Positions 1 to 6,831 of a DNA stretch of 29,742 nt are shown in pieces; the stretch's first letter is position 1, and every line of letters begins with the position of its first letter. This stretch comes from Lachnospiraceae bacterium (lineage in GTDB: Bacteria > Bacillota > Clostridia > Lachnospirales > Lachnospiraceae): the NCBI GenBank assembly GCA_003447295.1, contig DLZQ01000049.1, positions 1 to 29,742 of the forward strand, written 5' to 3'. The position numbers and the translations under genes are program-made. Below the pieces are notes generated by a model that saw nothing but the letters and a program-made list of their open reading frames with translations, was not told where the DNA came from and did not search any database.

Positions 1-376
1 CAATATTTCCCTTTGTAACAGAATAGAAAAATGGATCTTTTCTAATTGTATCATCTGAATTGATAATAAAATTATTCCAATCGCCTGCCTCGTTGCCATC
101 AGACAAATAAATAGTAACTTTGAAACTATATCCCATATATCCCAAAGATGGCTTTGACCGCTTTACTTCGACGCCATTCAAATTTTCGACAATATGCTGA
201 ATCTGCTCTTTGTCGGTAATATGTGTTGCGTTTCCGCTATTGCCATTGAAAACAACTATTTCCATGACCTCATTAGGGTCTAAGTCCATCAAGTCGAGTG
301 GAATATTAAACCATACAACAATGCCCATCAAAAGAATTATCACAACAGACAGCAATATGATGATTTTCTTTTTCAT
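1..376 (-). CDS. hypothetical membrane-anchored or secreted protein, 3' end cut by window edge
   Basis: The frame is open from an ATG at 374-376 to base 1, giving 125 codons with no stop, so the C-terminus lies outside the window. An AAAGGAG ribosome site lies about ten bases before the ATG. The protein begins with Lys residues followed by one hydrophobic segment (about residues 4-24), either an uncleaved signal anchor or a signal peptide without an obvious lipobox. The rest is soluble, with acidic and aromatic residues and alternating strand-like stretches. I do not recognise a family with confidence; small extracellular proteins of this layout are common as unknowns in Clostridia. It is the downstream-most gene seen on this strand and may share an accessory block with the VanZ-like and acetyltransferase genes. 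Function unknown. Confidence 0.75.
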   Translation of the reverse strand, partial: MKKKIIILLSVVIILLMGIVVWFNIPLDLMDLDPNEVMEIVVFNGNSGNATHITDKEQIQHIVENLNGVEVKRSKPSLGYMGYSFKVTIYLSDGNEAGDWNNFIINSDDTIRKDPFFYSVTKGNI

Positions 377-454
377 ATCAGCTCAACTCCTTTGTCAAAT
401 CCCGATTTTTGTTCTATTTGCTCCCCGATAAACTTGAATTTACAAAACCGTTTC

Positions 455-1033
455 CTATAATAATGATGAAACAAACGGTTGCAATAAAAACATTATTATT
501 ACTACCATTCCAAAGATAATATAAAACTCTTTGCTGTTCGCATTTGATTTTACATACTTGTTGAAATTTTGAGTCACACCTTTTGCAATCAAATATCCAA
601 TTAATGTTCCTGTAGCATTTGTAATAACATCGTTTATATCCGTTGTCCTAAAAGTAAAAATCTGTGACAGCTCGATTCCTACAGTAATGCATAATGCAAC
701 GAACATTGTTTTCTTGATATTCCTATATTTATCCCACAAAACAGGCAAGAAAATTCCCAATGGAACAAACAGAAGTACATTTAAGCAAGCGTTTACAAAG
801 TCTGATATCATATCCACAAATGGAATCACATTAATTGTAAAGTCTATTTTCATAGAGTCTATGCTCGGAAAACCAACAAGCGATAGAACCGAAACAAAAT
901 AAGAGCCAAGCACTATATAGATAAGTGTTTTTTTTAAGTCATGGAGAATATACTTTCCGTATAAACCGAATAGAGGAATTATAAAAACTAAAGCGGCTGC
1001 AATCTCAATAAGTGCCGCATAAATTCGATGCAT
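455..1033 (-). CDS. VanZ-like family membrane protein
   Basis: 192 residues with about five hydrophobic segments. The central block, NVLLFVPLGIFLP near residues 86-98, followed by a GIELSQ element and an R-T-T-D-INDV-N-T-G element near 130-145, matches the VanZ-like domain pattern. VanZ-like proteins are polytopic membrane proteins; the founding member gives low-level teicoplanin resistance by an unclear mechanism, and most homologues have no proven role. The start ATG is preceded by GGGAGG at good spacing. No vanA-type ligase, VanX or VanY gene is nearby, so this is not a glycopeptide-resistance operon. Orphan VanZ-like genes are common cargo in Firmicutes accessory regions. Family assignment is firm, function open. 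Confidence 0.88.
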   Translation of the reverse strand: MHRIYAALIEIAAALVFIIPLFGLYGKYILHDLKKTLIYIVLGSYFVSVLSLVGFPSIDSMKIDFTINVIPFVDMISDFVNACLNVLLFVPLGIFLPVLWDKYRNIKKTMFVALCITVGIELSQIFTFRTTDINDVITNATGTLIGYLIAKGVTQNFNKYVKSNANSKEFYIIFGMVVIIMFLLQPFVSSLL

Positions 1034-1077
1034 ACTCTATACCTCCCACATAAATTTTCTGTTTGACAACTTCAAAT

Positions 1078-1521
1078 TTATATTTTTTTTTGTAAATAAA
1101 TCATATCTGTTAGTTGAACCCCACCTTCAAAAATAGGGTGGTCATAGTTATCAATAAAAAAATTTTCAATGCTGTGTGAGCGGGCAAAACCAAATTTTTC
1201 ATAAAAAGGAACGGTCAACGGGCTATCCCCTGTACCAACTTGTAGTATCGAATACTTCCCTTTATATTTCGCAGCAACAAAGTCAATTAGTGCCTTGCCG
1301 TAACCTTTGCCCTGATATTCTGGCGCAGTTGCAATATTTTTAATTTCAAGAATGCCTTTGCCCTCGTCGGTTACTACACACTCGCATTTAACCCCATTAT
1401 CGACTAATACATACATCGTTCCTCTATCAATATATCGGTCTATCATGCTCTCTTGTTCATCGGCTAACAGTAATAAGGGGAGAAATTGTTTTTTATTCTC
1501 TTTGATTTCTATAATTTCCAT
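1078..1521 (-). CDS. GNAT family N-acetyltransferase
   Basis: 147 residues, the usual length of a single GNAT domain. Motif A is clear: ATAPEYQGKGYGKALIDF around residues 66-83 contains the Q-G-K-G-Y-G acetyl-CoA pyrophosphate loop. It is followed by an LQVGTGDSPLTVPFYEKFGF stretch, the typical motif B with the Y-x-K-x-G-F ending. The protein would transfer an acetyl group from acetyl-CoA to a small molecule or protein amine; the acceptor cannot be told from sequence. A GGAG box lies about 10 bases before the ATG. The stop codon lies 44 bases upstream of the VanZ-like start, so the two could share a transcript. It sits in the AT-rich accessory patch. Confidence 0.92.
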   Translation of the reverse strand: MEIIEIKENKKQFLPLLLLADEQESMIDRYIDRGTMYVLVDNGVKCECVVTDEGKGILEIKNIATAPEYQGKGYGKALIDFVAAKYKGKYSILQVGTGDSPLTVPFYEKFGFARSHSIENFFIDNYDHPIFEGGVQLTDMIYLQKKI

Positions 1522-1952
1522 ATCGGTATGTACTCCAAAATTCGCATTTGTAACTGGCTTTATTCTATCATGTTTCGGTACGAAAATCTATGCCGACGGT
1601 CAAACTGAAACTTAAAAATGCTCTCAATTAAATTCTGTTTTTTCGTATCAGCATTGGTATCATCTTGACCGTTGACTGCTCCGAACGGTTGTGCTATTTG
1701 TCATAGGTGTAAGTTCTACACTTGGCAATTTCAACTACAACAGAATAGGCGCTTTGTATTCTAGATACTCCCACTCGCCTAAAGGGAGAATAGACTGTTC
1801 AAACGATTTGTTTGGCGGGTACACATGGTTCGGTATTAGTCTCTGCGTATCCCAAAAAGATATCTTTGAAGAACTTTTTTATGATTGCCTTTGTTTCATC
1901 ACAGACGGTATACATTTGAATGCACATAGTCCATTCGGAATCGGGCAGCGCA
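1522..1952 (-). other. gene-poor stretch with coding-like debris
   Basis: No convincing intact gene. On the minus strand two broken frames look protein-like. One runs from about 1927 to a stop at 1799-1801 (42 codons from ATG, extendable in frame upstream to a GTG) and reads DETKAIIKKFFKDIFLGYAE in its middle. The other ends at a TAA at 1560-1562 and carries KFQFDRRHRFSYRNMIE after a stop-bounded beginning near 1690. They may be tails of decayed genes or one gene with frameshifts. A plus-strand open frame over 1691-2038 runs antisense into the lipoprotein gene and lacks a convincing ribosome site. I could not name a family. Confidence 0.35.
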
Positions 1953-2495
1953 TTACTTATCTCCACCTGCAAACTGATTTCCGCATAAGTTTGTTAGTAA
2001 ATTCAGAGTATCCCTATCTGTCCCTATGTACTGTATAATTAGATTATTATACAAATAGAAATGTGGAATACTCTTCCATTCAACATAATGAGTTTCATTT
2101 TCTAAAACCACCTCGGTTCCACTATCATCTATAGAATAAACATCTACTTGAGCTTGTGCGGAATTATCGTATTCATATATCGTGATACGACCATCAGATA
2201 CTCCACTAAAGGTTAGAAGATGCCTTTTTCCTGTTAGTATTTGTGGCTCAACGCTTTCACAAATAACAGTATAACCATTGTTTTCAAGCTCCTTCAAAAT
2301 GTCATCTATACTTATTTTCACTTCTGTATCAGTGTGCTCATGTGAAACATCCTCTGTGTTATCATTTTCGGAATATATCTTGGGTACATCTGTTACAGTG
2401 CCATCTGTAATAAGCTCATCATTTTCGGTTGTCGCTTTGCTACACCCAGATAAAAATATTATAAAGCCAATACAAATTGCCATTATCTTTTTCAT
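1953..2495 (-). CDS. putative lipoprotein of unknown function
   Basis: 180 residues. The N-terminus is a lipoprotein signal peptide: MKK, a hydrophobic core, then the lipobox LSGC with the lipidated Cys at residue 18. A Ser/Thr/Asp/Glu-rich linker (about residues 20-60) leads to a small folded domain that ends QFAGG-D-K. The end reads as a YIGTD element plus a short helix, a pattern I have seen at the C-terminus of small Firmicutes lipoproteins, so the gene appears complete. It should sit on the outer face of the cytoplasmic membrane. GGAGG precedes the ATG by about eight bases. The last codons (GGTGGAGATAAG) could serve as a ribosome site for a downstream frame, but no clear partner gene follows. 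Role unknown. Confidence 0.82.
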   Translation of the reverse strand: MKKIMAICIGFIIFLSGCSKATTENDELITDGTVTDVPKIYSENDNTEDVSHEHTDTEVKISIDDILKELENNGYTVICESVEPQILTGKRHLLTFSGVSDGRITIYEYDNSAQAQVDVYSIDDSGTEVVLENETHYVEWKSIPHFYLYNNLIIQYIGTDRDTLNLLTNLCGNQFAGGDK

Positions 2496-2528
2496 AGAAC
2501 TTTACCTCCACAAACAAGTTGTTCTGTC

Positions 2529-2574
2529 AACGGCGGTCAAGGCCGTTCATTAGATTTCTCTAACGAGCGGCCTT
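2529..2574 (-). repeat. two overlapping, mutually exclusive hairpins
   Basis: Arms 2539-2553 and 2560-2574 pair over 15 positions with two mismatches around a six-base loop. A second hairpin pairs AACGGC (2529-2534) with GCCGTT (2542-2547) and uses part of the same left arm, so both cannot form together. They lie between the stop of the toxin-like gene and the lipoprotein start. No U-run follows on the minus strand, so it is not a standard intrinsic terminator. The CTAACGA core resembles that of the hairpin at 4359-4405. Confidence 0.45.
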
Positions 2575-2597
2575 ATGCCATGTTTCATATTCAGTTT

Positions 2598-2969
2598 TTA
2601 GCATAAATCTGACAGGGTAATCCTGTCGTATGCTCCATTTTTAGCATCCTCCGGATGTGGCTCTAGGCCAATAATGGTTATTTCCATCTTATCTGGTCCA
2701 TATACCCAGAACATCCTTCTGGCTCCGCTTTTCCTGTTTTCCAAATAGGATTCCCACACCCTTAAGCCATATCTTTTTGATAAAGGCTCAATATCATGTG
2801 TATTAAGACCCGGATAATGCGGATCCTGTGCTAATTTCTTTAATGCAGCACCCCATTTCTTATAGAGTTCTGCATCCTTTTTGTTTATCGTTCCATCTCG
2901 ATAGCTTGTTTGCAGTCTGCTCCATAATTCAGCCATCTCCGGGATACCCATTCGTATATTATATGCCAT
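2598..2969 (-). CDS. probable toxin of a type II toxin-antitoxin pair (RelE/ParE-like)
   Basis: 123 residues, basic, without signal or membrane segment. An N-terminal helical half (LWSRLQTSYRDG, then KKWGAALKKLA) is followed by a strand-rich C-terminal half with RVWESYLENRKSGARRM, FWVYGPDKMEITIIG and LEPHPED. The W-x-x-Y-L and R-R-M-F-W-V-Y layout recalls the RelE/ParE fold, in which basic and aromatic residues on the last strands bind mRNA or gyrase. This is a fold-level judgement; no catalytic set can be proven. It starts 20 bases after the stop of a small AbrB-like gene, with a GGTGGAG ribosome site, the usual antitoxin-first order. It could instead be an uncharacterised RelE-fold protein without toxicity. 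Confidence 0.68.
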   Translation of the reverse strand: MAYNIRMGIPEMAELWSRLQTSYRDGTINKKDAELYKKWGAALKKLAQDPHYPGLNTHDIEPLSKRYGLRVWESYLENRKSGARRMFWVYGPDKMEITIIGLEPHPEDAKNGAYDRITLSDLC

Positions 2970-2989
2970 TCGTACTCTCCACCAGCTTC

Positions 2990-3229
2990 TTAGAAATCAG
3001 ACAGATCAACAACAGGAGATACCTCTCCCTTTTTGAAATTGCTGATTGCTCTATCCATATCTTCTAAGGTTCGTGCAGATATACTGTCCGGAACTGTCAG
3101 CTCTCTTGGCTCTAACATAATGCATCCGTTGTCATATTCCTTGACATTATAATACTGGTATAATGCACCCCTGAGTGTTATTCTCTTTTTGCTATCAATA
3201 TGAACTGTGTAATCCTTCACTGCCGTCAT
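2990..3229 (-). CDS. probable antitoxin, AbrB-like small protein
   Basis: 79 residues from the ATG at 3227-3229, chosen because GGAGGTG lies six to seven bases upstream; an in-frame ATG five codons earlier overlaps that ribosome site and is unlikely. The N-terminal part (YTVHIDSKKRITLRGA) has the short-strand, D-x-K-x-R-I-x-L pattern of swapped-hairpin AbrB/MazE-type DNA-binding domains. The C-terminal part (TLEDMDRAISNFKKGEV, then a DLSDF tail) looks like the flexible toxin-wrapping segment of an antitoxin. The gene precedes the RelE-like gene in one transcript behind a TTGACA promoter and a perfect palindrome, which suggests autoregulation. The family is assigned by pattern, not by database match. 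Confidence 0.68.
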   Translation of the reverse strand: MTAVKDYTVHIDSKKRITLRGALYQYYNVKEYDNGCIMLEPRELTVPDSISARTLEDMDRAISNFKKGEVSPVVDLSDF

Positions 3230-3252
3230 GATTCTCACCTCCATAATATCAA

Positions 3253-3266
3253 GTGGGATATCCCAC
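3253..3266. promoter_or_regulatory. 14-bp perfect palindrome, likely operator of the toxin-antitoxin pair
   Basis: GTGGGATATCCCAC is a perfect inverted repeat without spacer. It begins about eight bases downstream of the -10 box of the minus-strand promoter, so it covers the expected transcription start and lies about 24 bases before the antitoxin ATG. Antitoxins commonly bind palindromes in this position to repress their own operon. That this antitoxin binds it is an inference. Confidence 0.65.
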
Positions 3267-3274
3267 CTAATATT

Positions 3275-3303
3275 ATAATATACTCAGCTTTAGTATTTGT
3301 CAA
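3275..3303 (-). promoter_or_regulatory. sigma-A type promoter of the toxin-antitoxin pair
   Basis: On the minus strand TTGACA (3298-3303) is followed by exactly 17 bases and TATTAT (3275-3280). The -35 box is a perfect consensus match and the -10 box matches four of six positions. The palindromic operator lies directly downstream. Confidence 0.75.
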
Positions 3304-3325
3304 TGAGAACCATTTATTCCCGACT

Positions 3326-3394
3326 TTAGAAAAGACCGGAAAGCAAAGGTACAAGTGTCTGTAATGTTCCTACTGCGCTCTGAAAAAATGCCAT
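3326..3394 (-). pseudogene. Maff2 family conjugative-element protein, internally deleted
   Basis: An AAAGGAG ribosome site precedes an ATG that opens a frame of only 22 residues. It starts MAFFQSAVGTLQTLV and ends LVPLLSGLF. From memory, intact Maff2 family proteins of Clostridia conjugative elements are about 70 residues, begin with an almost identical MAFFQSAV-LQTLV stretch, continue with two glycine-rich hydrophobic segments, and end in a VPLL-like tail. The two ends here are thus fused at a shared T-L-V, as expected from deletion between short direct repeats. The gene lies just downstream of a VirD4 remnant, its usual neighbour. Function in intact elements is unproven, probably a membrane part of the transfer machinery. 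Confidence 0.7.
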
Positions 3395-3467
3395 AATGTT
3401 AATCTCCTTTTACTATTTGTTTTTCGTGATATATTTCCTTTGCCCCGACCAGGGAGGCTGTTTACAG

Positions 3468-3932
3468 TTACGTACCTCCAAGGAATATCTGGGAATCCAT
3501 GTTTCCGATAATCGTATCCGCATTATCCTTATAGATTGCTTTCAGCTGTGACTTTGCCTGCAACACCAGACATGCCGAAATTTCACGGCTTCGGATGGTT
3601 GCAACCAGCTTTTCCAGATTGGGGATCTGCCCAATATTGGCCGCCTCATCAATAAGGCACCTCACATGTACCGGAAGCCTTTCGCCATACACATCATCTG
3701 CCTTTTCACACAACAGATTGAACATCTGCGTATAGATCATGGAAATCAGGAAGTTAAATGTCGCATCCGTATCTGACATGATCAGAAACAGGGCAGTCTT
3801 TTCATCTCCCAGGGTATCCAGTTCCAGTTCATCATAAGCTGTAATATCCCGCAGTTCCTTGATGTCAAAAGGTGCAAGTCTTGCACCACAGGAAACCAGT
3901 ATGAATTTTGCGGTCTTGCCAGTAACAAAATG
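3468..3932 (-). pseudogene. VirD4/TraG-type coupling protein, both ends missing
   Basis: A stop-free frame encodes the middle of a type IV secretion coupling ATPase. It includes GKTAKFILVSCGARLAPFD, then LDTLGDEKTALFLIMSDTD, the Walker B-like region VRCLIDEAANIGQIPNLEKL, and the TIRSREISACLVLQAKSQL stretch, ending at DSQIFLGGT where intact proteins continue for another hundred or more residues. The Walker A half upstream is also gone: the match begins near 3925, directly after a stop. Intact family members have roughly 600 residues; about 154 remain. VirD4 proteins feed relaxase-bound DNA into the mating channel. This copy cannot work and marks a decayed integrative conjugative element. Confidence 0.9.
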
Positions 3933-4047
3933 TCAATAGTTTTTTAATCATTTTTCTCAAAAAGGCAAAAAATAGAACGTATAGTTTATTTCCATACGCT
4001 CTATCTCACATTTCATATTAAATTTTGAATTCTACAAACTTGAATTG

Positions 4048-4278
4048 TTATTTTCTTTTATCTTCTATTTCTGCCCGTACAAGATAAACAATGCCAACTA
4101 CCAGACTGATGATACTGGAAATCAGCAGTCCATTTCCCTGATATTCAAGTCCCGCCGCAAAAATCGTTGCGTTCCAGGATGAAACGCCTGACATAAATAA
4201 AGCTGCTACAATATACCTTATTGCAAACAGTCCCCCTGCAATCAAACAAAACATTACACCCGCAGTTCTTTTACTCAT
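4048..4278 (-). CDS. small two-helix membrane protein
   Basis: 76 residues with two hydrophobic segments (about residues 8-30 and 50-69), a basic MSKRT start and a basic, charged C-terminal tail (RAEIEDKRK). GGAGG lies about eight bases before the ATG, so translation is likely. I do not recognise a family. It lies between the VirD4 remnant and the hairpin that separates the accessory patch from the alpha-galactosidase gene, so it may be surviving cargo of the decayed element. Confidence 0.68.
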   Translation of the reverse strand: MSKRTAGVMFCLIAGGLFAIRYIVAALFMSGVSSWNATIFAAGLEYQGNGLLISSIISLVVGIVYLVRAEIEDKRK

Positions 4279-4358
4279 AATGATTTTACCTCCATGAAAT
4301 TCCGATTTGTTAAGCTATCTATATAATATACAATATCATCTCTCTCTGATTATTACAA

Positions 4359-4405
4359 TACCGACCGCCCTCGTTAGTTTTCAGGTCTAACGAAAGTGGT
4401 CGGTA
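4359..4405. repeat. imperfect inverted repeat closing the accessory patch
   Basis: Two 19-base arms (4359-4377 and 4387-4405) pair with three mismatches around a nine-base loop. It lies just downstream of the alpha-galactosidase stop (minus strand) and upstream of the small membrane protein. A stable hairpin here could end transcripts, but no U-run follows in either direction. The CTAACGA core with GCGGTC or TGGTCGG recalls the hairpin at 2539-2574, so both may be copies of one element. Confidence 0.55.
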
Positions 4406-4425
4406 CATAAAAAAGCATTATTATT

Positions 4426-6828
4426 TTATTCCGCTGCTTCCATAAAGTAAATTCGGGAGGAAAAATCCGGGAACAGTCGGGTGTCGGAATTATATCCGGT
4501 TCCGGCGAAAGCAGGCTTCAGAGCGATTCCTGCACGCATCAGGGTATCTCCGTAAGCAGTCAGTTCTTCTTTTCCGCCATTCATATTCACAAATCGTGAA
4601 AGAATCTCCTGCAATATAGATCCCTGCTTGATATGAACCGGAGAAACGGTGTTCACAAGGTCTCCGAAGTCTTTCAGATTGTATTTGATATTCCTACCGT
4701 AGAAATGATATTTCACATCCGGAAGTAACCCCACCGGGCGATACCAGTCATGGGATTGGTTCGGAACTGTCAGGCGCCGGAAGAACAGCCCCACTGCTCT
4801 TCTGCCATCCGGGGACACGCAGGTCCAGGATAAGGTTTCCGAGTCGGAATCCTCGTTTTCTGTCCCACGGTAAAAGGTTCCAAACTGGAAAACTTCCCGC
4901 CATTTTTTATAAAGTGTAATCTGCTCCCGGATAGCGCTTAGGTCACTTCCGGACAGATCCTTTAAATTACATTCATATCCTAAGACAGCGAAAGAAGACA
5001 CCTGAAAACGGGTCTCAAGGGGCGTGATCCTTAAGGTCTGATGATTTGGACAAGATGACACATGTGCTGTAAATACTGATAAGGGATATCCATAGCTGTA
5101 ACTGTTCTGAATCCCGGTACGGCACAGTGCGTCAGTATTATCGCTCGCCCAGATCTGCGGGAAATAACTTAATATTCCCAGATCAAAACGATTTCCACCT
5201 GAACTGCAGCCTTCAAACAAAATTTCAGGGAAACGTGTGGTCAGCTCATCCATAATGTGATACAGCCCCAGTACATAACGATGTGCCGTCTCTCCCTGTT
5301 TCGCAGCCGGCAGATAAGGGGAATAAATATCACTGAAATTACGGTTCATATCCCACTTTACATAACGGATGTTTCCGGAGGAAAATACCTTCGTCATGGA
5401 ATCTATTACATATTGCTGTACTTCGGGATTGCACAGATCCAAAAGGCGCTGATTACGTCCCTCAGAGTGGGGATGTCCCGGAATCGTCATTGCCCAGTCG
5501 GGATGCTCTTGATAGAGACGGCTGTTTTCACTGATCATCTCCGGCTCTACCCAGAGACCGAAATCCACCCCCAGGGCTTTGATTTTTTTACTGAGGGAAG
5601 CAATTCCTCCGGGCAGCTTCTTCGGATCCGGTTCCCAGTCTCCCAGGGAGGAGGTGTCATCATTTCGTCCCAAGAACCATCCGTCATCCATGACAAACAG
5701 TTCGATGCCGACATCTGCTCCCGCTTTTGCCAGCTGCAACAGCTTTCTCTCATCAATCTTAAAATAACATGCTTCCCAGCTGTTTAACAGAACCGGACGA
5801 GGTCTTCTCTTCCACACTCCCCGCACAATATGCTCTCTGATAAAGGAATGTAACTGTCGGCTGAGTCCGCCATAACCATTCGAAGAATAGCTTAAAACAG
5901 CCTCTGGTGTATCAAAATGCGTTTCCGGAGTCAACTCCCGGGAAAAGCTCTGTGGATTGATCCCGCTTACAAAGCGCAGTTTCCCATAAGAGTCTTTCTC
6001 AAGGGCTTCATAATGATTTCCACTGTAGATCAGATTGCAGCCGATACAGGAGCCAAAAGTCTCACAGGTGTTCTTATGTCCCAGGATCATAAAAGGATTC
6101 GAGCGGTTCGAAGAGGTTCCCGTATAAGACGCATTTATAAATTTGCCGGAACGTAAGGAAATCTGTTCTCTGTGCATCTCTCTTGCCCAGGCACCGCTGA
6201 AATGAGTGATCACGGAATAATCCTCTGTCAGATCTAACTGTGCACTGAGACATCGCTCCAAGGTGACAGATGCGTCACTGTGATTGATCAACCGTGCGCT
6301 TCTGGTAATGACATCACATTCTTCGAATACGGTATAAAACAGCTGCAACTCCAAATGATTCGTAACATCCTGCAAAACAATCTGAAGGCATTCCGCGGAA
6401 TCAGTTTCCGCTTCCGAATAGCTGTGCGGAAGTCCGGAATCCTGCAGGCACTGCTCTTTTTCCTTTAAAGTAATAATTTCATAGGAATCAAAAGTAAAGT
6501 CAAAAGTGACACTTCCGTCGGCAAATCTGACTTCCAGAAAAGGTTCTCTGATATCTCCCTTTCCCAACGTACCAACCTCCAAGCAGACATCTTCCATGGA
6601 GATCTGCGGATGTTCCCTGTCGTAGGTACAGGTGTTGCCCGGAGCGAAGGCTCTCTGTATGACAAGGGGCGCACAGGAGGAAGGATCCTGTGAATCCACA
6701 GTGATCCGCTCCCCGTAATACAGATGTTCTAAATGTCCGGTATTCATGACACGTATTCCGTAGGTTGTGTGGGCTGTTTGTAAAAAGAACCATGGTCTTG
6801 TATCGGAATCTTTTACAATCTGAATCAT
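4426..6828 (-). CDS. alpha-galactosidase, glycoside hydrolase family 36
   Basis: 800 residues, somewhat longer than the roughly 730 of well-studied AgaA-type enzymes. It cleaves terminal alpha-1,6-galactosyl residues from raffinose, stachyose, melibiose or galactomannan fragments. Order: N-terminal beta-sandwich (1-330), catalytic barrel (about 340-650) and C-terminal beta domain. Visible signatures are LNSWEACYFKID, LFVMDDGWFLGRNDD, FGLWVEPEMIS, VKWDMNRNFSD with the nucleophile Asp493, FEGCSSGGNRFD, and WASDNTDA with the acid/base Asp563; their 70-residue spacing equals that in AgaA. There is no signal peptide, so it acts in the cytoplasm on imported sugar. The ATG lies three bases after the symporter stop, so the two are co-translated. 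It is the last gene of the TetR-controlled operon. Confidence 0.96.
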   Translation of the reverse strand: MIQIVKDSDTRPWFFLQTAHTTYGIRVMNTGHLEHLYYGERITVDSQDPSSCAPLVIQRAFAPGNTCTYDREHPQISMEDVCLEVGTLGKGDIREPFLEVRFADGSVTFDFTFDSYEIITLKEKEQCLQDSGLPHSYSEAETDSAECLQIVLQDVTNHLELQLFYTVFEECDVITRSARLINHSDASVTLERCLSAQLDLTEDYSVITHFSGAWAREMHREQISLRSGKFINASYTGTSSNRSNPFMILGHKNTCETFGSCIGCNLIYSGNHYEALEKDSYGKLRFVSGINPQSFSRELTPETHFDTPEAVLSYSSNGYGGLSRQLHSFIREHIVRGVWKRRPRPVLLNSWEACYFKIDERKLLQLAKAGADVGIELFVMDDGWFLGRNDDTSSLGDWEPDPKKLPGGIASLSKKIKALGVDFGLWVEPEMISENSRLYQEHPDWAMTIPGHPHSEGRNQRLLDLCNPEVQQYVIDSMTKVFSSGNIRYVKWDMNRNFSDIYSPYLPAAKQGETAHRYVLGLYHIMDELTTRFPEILFEGCSSGGNRFDLGILSYFPQIWASDNTDALCRTGIQNSYSYGYPLSVFTAHVSSCPNHQTLRITPLETRFQVSSFAVLGYECNLKDLSGSDLSAIREQITLYKKWREVFQFGTFYRGTENEDSDSETLSWTCVSPDGRRAVGLFFRRLTVPNQSHDWYRPVGLLPDVKYHFYGRNIKYNLKDFGDLVNTVSPVHIKQGSILQEILSRFVNMNGGKEELTAYGDTLMRAGIALKPAFAGTGYNSDTRLFPDFSSRIYFMEAAE

Positions 6829-6831
6829 GCT

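Noticed and set aside
455..1521. Glycopeptide-resistance operon suggested by the VanZ-like gene
   Set aside because: No ligase, dehydrogenase, dipeptidase or two-component regulator gene is nearby; orphan VanZ-like genes are common.
1691..2038. Plus-strand frame of 115 codons as a gene
   Set aside because: No ribosome site, no recognisable domain; it overlaps the C-terminus of the lipoprotein gene on the other strand, and the opposite strand is more protein-like.
4359..4405. Standard intrinsic terminator after the alpha-galactosidase gene
   Set aside because: The stem is good but no U-run follows on either strand, so I list it only as an inverted repeat.
5257..5787. Plus-strand frame of 176 codons inside the alpha-galactosidase gene
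   Set aside because: Antisense shadow of the catalytic barrel of a clear GH36 gene.
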